DNA of 18,550 nt. Origin: Bacteroidota bacterium (GTDB lineage: Bacteria > Bacteroidota > Bacteroidia > Cytophagales > Cyclobacteriaceae). The stretch lies in assembly GCA_023393375.1 (NCBI GenBank), contig JAEWLI010000057.1, forward strand, positions 1 through 18,550. Direction: 5' to 3'. Positions 14,596 through 18,550 of this stretch are shown one piece after another. The notes beneath the pieces were generated by a model. It saw nothing but the letters and a program-made list of their open reading frames with translations, made no database searches and was not told where the DNA came from. A program made the translations under genes and the position numbers. The first letter of the stretch is position 1, and the number at the start of each line of letters is the position of its first letter.

Positions 14596-17175
14596 CTATT
14601 GAAAACTGTCTACCAAAGTAACTACTTTGAAAATATTGTCATCATGCTCCAGGTGGGCTTGAGTATCAAAAGTTATTTCCCTGGAAATTCCCGGCAGCAG
14701 ATCGAAATAATTATCGCTAAAGAATCCCTCCACCTCTTCAGTAGAGATATAAACATTCTTTGCTAATCGATCTGTTTGCAGCTTGATGGAATATCCTGCA
14801 TCATTTGTTGATACTGCCACAGAAATATTTGGTTTGGGTAAATTTAAATTTTTCACTTCAGTAAAGTATAGAATGTTACTGGTGATAACTTCCTGCGTTT
14901 CAGGATCAGTTAGAACTGCGTGCAGCAATACTCTGGAAGTATCCGGAATAGGTAAATCTTTAATTCCTGTGGAAAAATGAACCTGACTGGTGTTGTTCCT
15001 GATCCTTACTTTATTATCTTTTCTCCATATTACATTATTTTCAAAGTCTATTAGGGTGAGCTGCATATCAACAGATCTATCTTCTGTGAGATCAGAAACG
15101 ATGTAAACATTGAGCGAATCTTCTACCAATGTAGGTGAAACCAGAAGATTCTCAAAAGCCTTGCTGACAAAATATTGAACTGCTTTCCACTCACCATAAT
15201 AGTCAATGCTTGACCAGGATGCGACTGGCCAACAATCATTTAATTGCCAATATAAGCTACCCATGCAGTAGGGCATATTGGTTCGGTGAGCTTCAATGGC
15301 AGTTTTAATTCCTTCGGCTTGCAATAACTGCCCTACATATAAAAACATTGGAAAATCAACTGGCTTTTTATAGTGTCGTAACATATAATTTTCGATCGTT
15401 CCATTGCCAATATTTGACCTTTGATGGGATTTCATCACTTCCGAATAAATGTCCCAATCCTCTTCTTCAGCGAATTTTTTAACGGTTTTAAGTTCTGGAA
15501 ATGATTGAAATCCATACTCCGACATAAACCTTGGAATCTTTGTTTTATAATTTTCAAAATCTTCCTGTCCCCACCAAACACCCCAATAATGTACATCTCC
15601 TGAAGTATAATTTTCAGGAACACCCGTTTCTGCTTGTGGTGATGATGACCAGTAAAATTTATCAGGATCGTGTTCTTTTACGGCTTCGGGTAATATCTTA
15701 TGAAAAATGGTTTCATAATCGTTCCAAATTTTATCGGCTATTTCCTGACCCTGTTTGTCAATAGCATTTTGTTTCCATCCCCAGTTATACCATGCAACTA
15801 AACTTTCATTATTGCCACACCAGAGGGCTAAACTTGGATGGTTCCTGAGTCTTTTCACCTGGTACACTGCTTCCTTTTTTACATTTTCTAAAAATGCTTC
15901 ATCTCCAGGATACATGGCACAGGCAAACATAAAATCCTGCCACACCAAAATGCCATACTCGTCACACAATTCATAGAAAATATCCTTCTCATAAATACCT
16001 CCACCCCATACCCTGATCATGTTCATATTGGCTTTGGCAGCTGATTCAATGAGATACCTGTATTGATCTGGTGCCACCCGGTCAAGGAATACATCCTGAG
16101 GAATATAATTCACCCCTTTCATAAACATGGGTCGACCATTTACTTTCAAGTAGAAACTTCTGCCAACTGTATCTGCCTCCTGAACTACCTCTATTGTCCG
16201 TAAACCTATCCTGGTTTGTGATCTGGAAATGGTATTATTCTCGTGCTGTAACTGTACTTCAATATTGTATAATTTTTGTTCACCTGCTCCGTTGGGATAC
16301 CACAATTCAGGATTTTCCAGGGTTACCTGCACAGGATAAAGATGAACTCCCGTTTTTAAAGTCAGGTTATTGGTATTATGTTTTACACCGTCAACCACCA
16401 CTGATAATGATACCTCACCTTCTTCAACTGCTTCAATTTCAACGGGTATTTCCAATGAAGCCGATTTGTCCGACAGGTTTTTCTGAATAACCTGTACATT
16501 GGTGATGGTTGCCAGGTTCCATGATTTTAAAATTACAGGCAGCCAAATACCACTCGTGACAAGGCGAGGCCCCCAATCCCAACCAAAATGATAACCAGCT
16601 TTTCGCAAATGAACACTCACCTTTTTGTTCCCCAGACCCCCAATTTCTGCCAGGTCGTTTTGTGAAACAGGGATCTTATAATCTAAACTATCGTATTTTT
16701 GAACTCCTATTTTTATTGGTGAATGAAAGAATATCCGTAATTCATTGTCCCCGGCATTAAGTAAATGTTTAATGTCTGCTTTCCATTCCCTGAACATATT
16801 ATCGGCAACAAGGATCTTTTCATTATTGATAAACATTTCAGCATGGGTATCCAATCCTTTAAAAATAGCTTCAATGCGATTATTATTAAGTTGATTTGAT
16901 TCTACTATAAAATGAGTCCTGTATTCCCAATCCTTTTTATCAATCCATTGTAAGTCATGTTCATTAAGCCGGTAAAAAGGATCTTCAATCAAACCATTTT
17001 GTAATAAGTTGGCATGAACAGTCCCCGGAACTGTGGCCGGAAACCATTGTTCCTGATCCATTTGCCGGAATTCCCAGTTTTGATCAATAGTTGTATGCAT
17101 CTCAAGATCTATTTTTTCAGTATTACAAGATAATATCAGTGAAGTAAAGGCAATGAAGATACAAAATTTATGCAT
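14596..17175 (-). CDS. GH2 beta-mannosidase, lipoprotein
   Basis: This 859-residue glycoside hydrolase of family 2 removes terminal beta-mannose residues from mannans or N-glycan cores. A lipoprotein signal ends in L-I-L-S-C with the lipid cysteine at 17, placing the enzyme in the envelope. Sugar-binding and immunoglobulin-like domains (about 25-330) precede the barrel, which starts near MFMKGVNYIPQD. The acid/base Glu457 lies in GNNES and the nucleophile Glu553 in FMSEYGFQ. WQDFMFACAMYP and IRVWGGGIYE are typical of beta-mannosidases rather than beta-galactosidases. A C-terminal beta-sandwich ends the protein, and length fits the family. No SusC/SusD pair, sensor or other mannan enzyme is next to it in the window, so it stands apart from a classical polysaccharide utilization locus. 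Confidence 0.93.
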   Translation of the reverse strand: MHKFCIFIAFTSLILSCNTEKIDLEMHTTIDQNWEFRQMDQEQWFPATVPGTVHANLLQNGLIEDPFYRLNEHDLQWIDKKDWEYRTHFIVESNQLNNNRIEAIFKGLDTHAEMFINNEKILVADNMFREWKADIKHLLNAGDNELRIFFHSPIKIGVQKYDSLDYKIPVSQNDLAEIGGLGNKKVSVHLRKAGYHFGWDWGPRLVTSGIWLPVILKSWNLATITNVQVIQKNLSDKSASLEIPVEIEAVEEGEVSLSVVVDGVKHNTNNLTLKTGVHLYPVQVTLENPELWYPNGAGEQKLYNIEVQLQHENNTISRSQTRIGLRTIEVVQEADTVGRSFYLKVNGRPMFMKGVNYIPQDVFLDRVAPDQYRYLIESAAKANMNMIRVWGGGIYEKDIFYELCDEYGILVWQDFMFACAMYPGDEAFLENVKKEAVYQVKRLRNHPSLALWCGNNESLVAWYNWGWKQNAIDKQGQEIADKIWNDYETIFHKILPEAVKEHDPDKFYWSSSPQAETGVPENYTSGDVHYWGVWWGQEDFENYKTKIPRFMSEYGFQSFPELKTVKKFAEEEDWDIYSEVMKSHQRSNIGNGTIENYMLRHYKKPVDFPMFLYVGQLLQAEGIKTAIEAHRTNMPYCMGSLYWQLNDCWPVASWSSIDYYGEWKAVQYFVSKAFENLLVSPTLVEDSLNVYIVSDLTEDRSVDMQLTLIDFENNVIWRKDNKVRIRNNTSQVHFSTGIKDLPIPDTSRVLLHAVLTDPETQEVITSNILYFTEVKNLNLPKPNISVAVSTNDAGYSIKLQTDRLAKNVYISTEEVEGFFSDNYFDLLPGISREITFDTQAHLEHDDNIFKVVTLVDSFQ

Positions 17176-17279
17176 GGATCATGTTAATTAAACCAATTAG
17201 ACCTGACGATTTCAATTTCAAAAATATCCAAATTAAAAGAAGTTGCTCATTTTTTATCAGTGAATGATTGAACCCTTCT

Positions 17280-17768
17280 TTATTTTTTTTCCCAAAATGG
17301 ATCTTCCCATTCATCAGGCACATTCTGATGGATATCTTCTATCTTATTTTTCAATACTTCCAATTCCTTCTCATCCAGTGTATTTTGCACATACGGAAAT
17401 AAATCTCTTTCTTCAAATCGAATGTGTTGATCCAGATCGTCAGCGAGTTGGTTAAGTTTTTCAATTGACCCGGCAGGATTATTGGATAATTCACCGATCA
17501 AACTCACCAGCTGTGTATGTTGAAGTTCAGCTTTCAACCTTTTTTCATCCCTGGCATCAAGCAATGTAAAAATATGCTGCTCTTCTTCCCGAAAATGAGG
17601 TTTCAGGTGATCATTGAAGAAATAATTTACATAGTTTACCAACCGGTCTGCAGATATATCATTTTTGATTCCTGTTCTGATTTTCCAGCATAATAAAAGA
17701 CCGAAATGGTGATCCTTTGATAATGGGACCAGTGCTGGATGACGTTTAAGTGGTTTTGATTCAGTCAT
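17280..17768 (-). CDS. Hemerythrin-domain protein
   Basis: From the ATG at 17768 this is a 162-residue helical protein of the hemerythrin/HHE group, binding a non-heme di-iron centre. The likely ligands, in order, are His20 or His21 (SKDHHFG), His54, His58 and Glu62 (HLKPHFREEE), His84, and His115 with Glu119 (QHIRFEER). Proteins of this type sense or carry oxygen or nitric oxide, or help repair iron centres; which applies here is not known. The frame extends upstream to a TTG at 17798, adding MLNHFLNLAL. I chose the ATG because related proteins begin close to KRHPALVPLSKDHH. No signal peptide is seen, so it is cytoplasmic. It is divergent from the TRIC-like gene and follows the same strand as the mannosidase without an evident link. 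Confidence 0.88.
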   Translation of the reverse strand: MTESKPLKRHPALVPLSKDHHFGLLLCWKIRTGIKNDISADRLVNYVNYFFNDHLKPHFREEEQHIFTLLDARDEKRLKAELQHTQLVSLIGELSNNPAGSIEKLNQLADDLDQHIRFEERDLFPYVQNTLDEKELEVLKNKIEDIHQNVPDEWEDPFWEKK

Positions 17769-17858
17769 TAAAGCAAGATTTAAAAAATGATTCAACAATG
17801 AAAAAGTTATTTGAACAAATATAAGTAATATGTTAAAGAATAATCCTTCAGTCGTTTC

Positions 17859-17881
17859 ACTTTATTCTACTTAAATAAAGT
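17859..17881. promoter_or_regulatory. Inverted repeat with possible -7 box upstream of the TRIC-like gene
   Basis: ACTTTATT (17859-17866) and AATAAAGT (17874-17881) are perfect 8-base inverted repeats with a 7-base spacer. The last T begins TAATTTCG (17881-17888), one mismatch from the Bacteroidota -7 box, 16 bases before the ATG. A repressor site overlapping a promoter is a possible reading. Chance is a real alternative in AT-rich DNA. Confidence 0.35.
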
Positions 17882-17904
17882 AATTTCGCAGTTTTATAGC
17901 GATT

Positions 17905-18510
17905 ATGGAGTTACAGTATATATTTGAAATTGCAGGTACTTATTTCTTTGCTATTTCCGGAGTAGTAGCCACTGAAGATAAAGAGCAAAACTGGTTTGGG
18001 GCAGCATTTACCGGATTTATTACGGCCATTGGCGGTGGTAGTCTGAGAGATATTATCTTGGGGAGTTATCCGCTGTTTTGGGTACGTGACGTAAATTTTG
18101 TATACGCCATCATTTTCGGGGCACTTACTACTTTTTTGTTTTACCAGTTTATTGCCAAACTCAAGTTGACCATCTTGTTTTTTGATATGGCTGGAATTGC
18201 TTTTTTTACCATCATCGGGGTAGAAAAAGCCCTGAATTTAGGTGTCAGTGCTGAAATTGCAGCCATCATGGGCATGTTCACCGCTGTAATGGGGGGAGTG
18301 ATCAGAGATACGCTAACAAATGAGACTCCGATTATTTTCCGTAAGGAAATATATGCCACTGCTTGTTTGGCAGGTGCCATTTTATACCTCATATTAAATC
18401 ATTTTGAAGTGGCCAGAAACACCAATATGTGGATATCTGTAGGTTTTATCGTGATCGTCAGATTTTTGGCTATCCGTTTTAAACTTACCCTACCAAAAAT
18501 CAGTAGTTAA
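17905..18510 (+). CDS. TRIC/UPF0126 family membrane protein (YicG/YadS-like)
   Basis: This 201-residue inner-membrane protein has about seven hydrophobic helices, built as two related three-helix halves plus a final helix. Each half has the family's glycine-rich motif: GGGSLRD (43-49, followed by ILG) and GGVIRD (130-135, followed by TLTNETP). Bacterial and archaeal relatives of animal TRIC channels share these motifs and form trimeric cation-permeable pores. Glycine transport has been reported for some bacterial members, so the transported species here is open. Length is normal for the family. The gene is divergent from the hemerythrin gene, 136 bases apart. No downstream gene is visible before the window ends. 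Confidence 0.92.
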   Translation: MELQYIFEIAGTYFFAISGVVATEDKEQNWFGAAFTGFITAIGGGSLRDIILGSYPLFWVRDVNFVYAIIFGALTTFLFYQFIAKLKLTILFFDMAGIAFFTIIGVEKALNLGVSAEIAAIMGMFTAVMGGVIRDTLTNETPIIFRKEIYATACLAGAILYLILNHFEVARNTNMWISVGFIVIVRFLAIRFKLTLPKISS

Positions 18511-18550
18511 AGTGACTGTTCTATGGTTGTGGCCTTGTACAAAAAACTGA

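Noticed and set aside
14596..17175. Polysaccharide utilization locus around the beta-mannosidase
   Set aside because: No SusC/SusD pair, sensor, sigma factor or second carbohydrate enzyme is found in the flanking genes.
17769..17798. TTG start extending the hemerythrin protein by 10 residues
   Set aside because: An in-frame ATG at 17768 gives the usual family start.
1..18550. New defence or mobile system
   Set aside because: All larger genes belong to known metabolic, protease or membrane families; no nuclease, toxin, recombinase or reverse transcriptase signature was seen.

Overview
This window looks like ordinary chromosome from a member of the Bacteroidota, probably a Cytophagales-like or related lineage. 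The evidence is the AT-rich composition, exported proteins with Bacteroidota-style lipoprotein signals, and promoter-like boxes close to TAnnTTTG. Start codons also lack clear Shine-Dalgarno sequences. Nothing identifies a genus. No rRNA, tRNA, CRISPR, integrase, transposase or phage gene was seen.

Left part (1-5680). An RlmI-type rRNA methyltransferase runs off the minus strand, and its C-terminus looks broken by a frameshift. A 390-base gap follows, holding a cluster of palindromic TTCACTGCAGTGA-like motifs. Next come a small acidic lipoprotein with its own terminator, a large exported PIG-L type deacetylase carrying a glutamine-amidotransferase-like C-terminal domain, and a convergent membrane fatty-acid hydroxylase.

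Middle part (5684-11010). A lipoprotein M3 peptidyl-dipeptidase (Dcp-like) is followed by an unrecognised multi-pass membrane protein. Two copies of an intergenic element flank that gene. The element is built from 7-base units, inverted in its first half, and forms long hairpins. The second copy runs into the 3' end of a phosphoglucomutase/phosphomannomutase gene, so the mutase's last codons are repeat sequence. A small unrecognised soluble protein is divergent from the mutase.

Right part (11109-18550). A tandem M16 peptidase pair comprises a zinc-motif subunit interrupted by one in-frame TAA and a partner lacking the zinc motif. An exported PrxQ/Bcp-type peroxiredoxin follows. On the minus strand are a lipoprotein GH2 beta-mannosidase and a hemerythrin-domain protein. 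The window ends with a TRIC/UPF0126 membrane protein.

Functionally this is mostly periplasmic and outer-membrane degradation (M3 and M16 peptidases, beta-mannosidase, PIG-L deacetylase) mixed with housekeeping genes. I see no convincing new multi-gene system. The points most worth checking are the nonsense codon in an otherwise intact M16 gene, the heptad-repeat elements around the orphan membrane gene, the palindrome cluster at 1225-1372, and the damaged methyltransferase 3' end.
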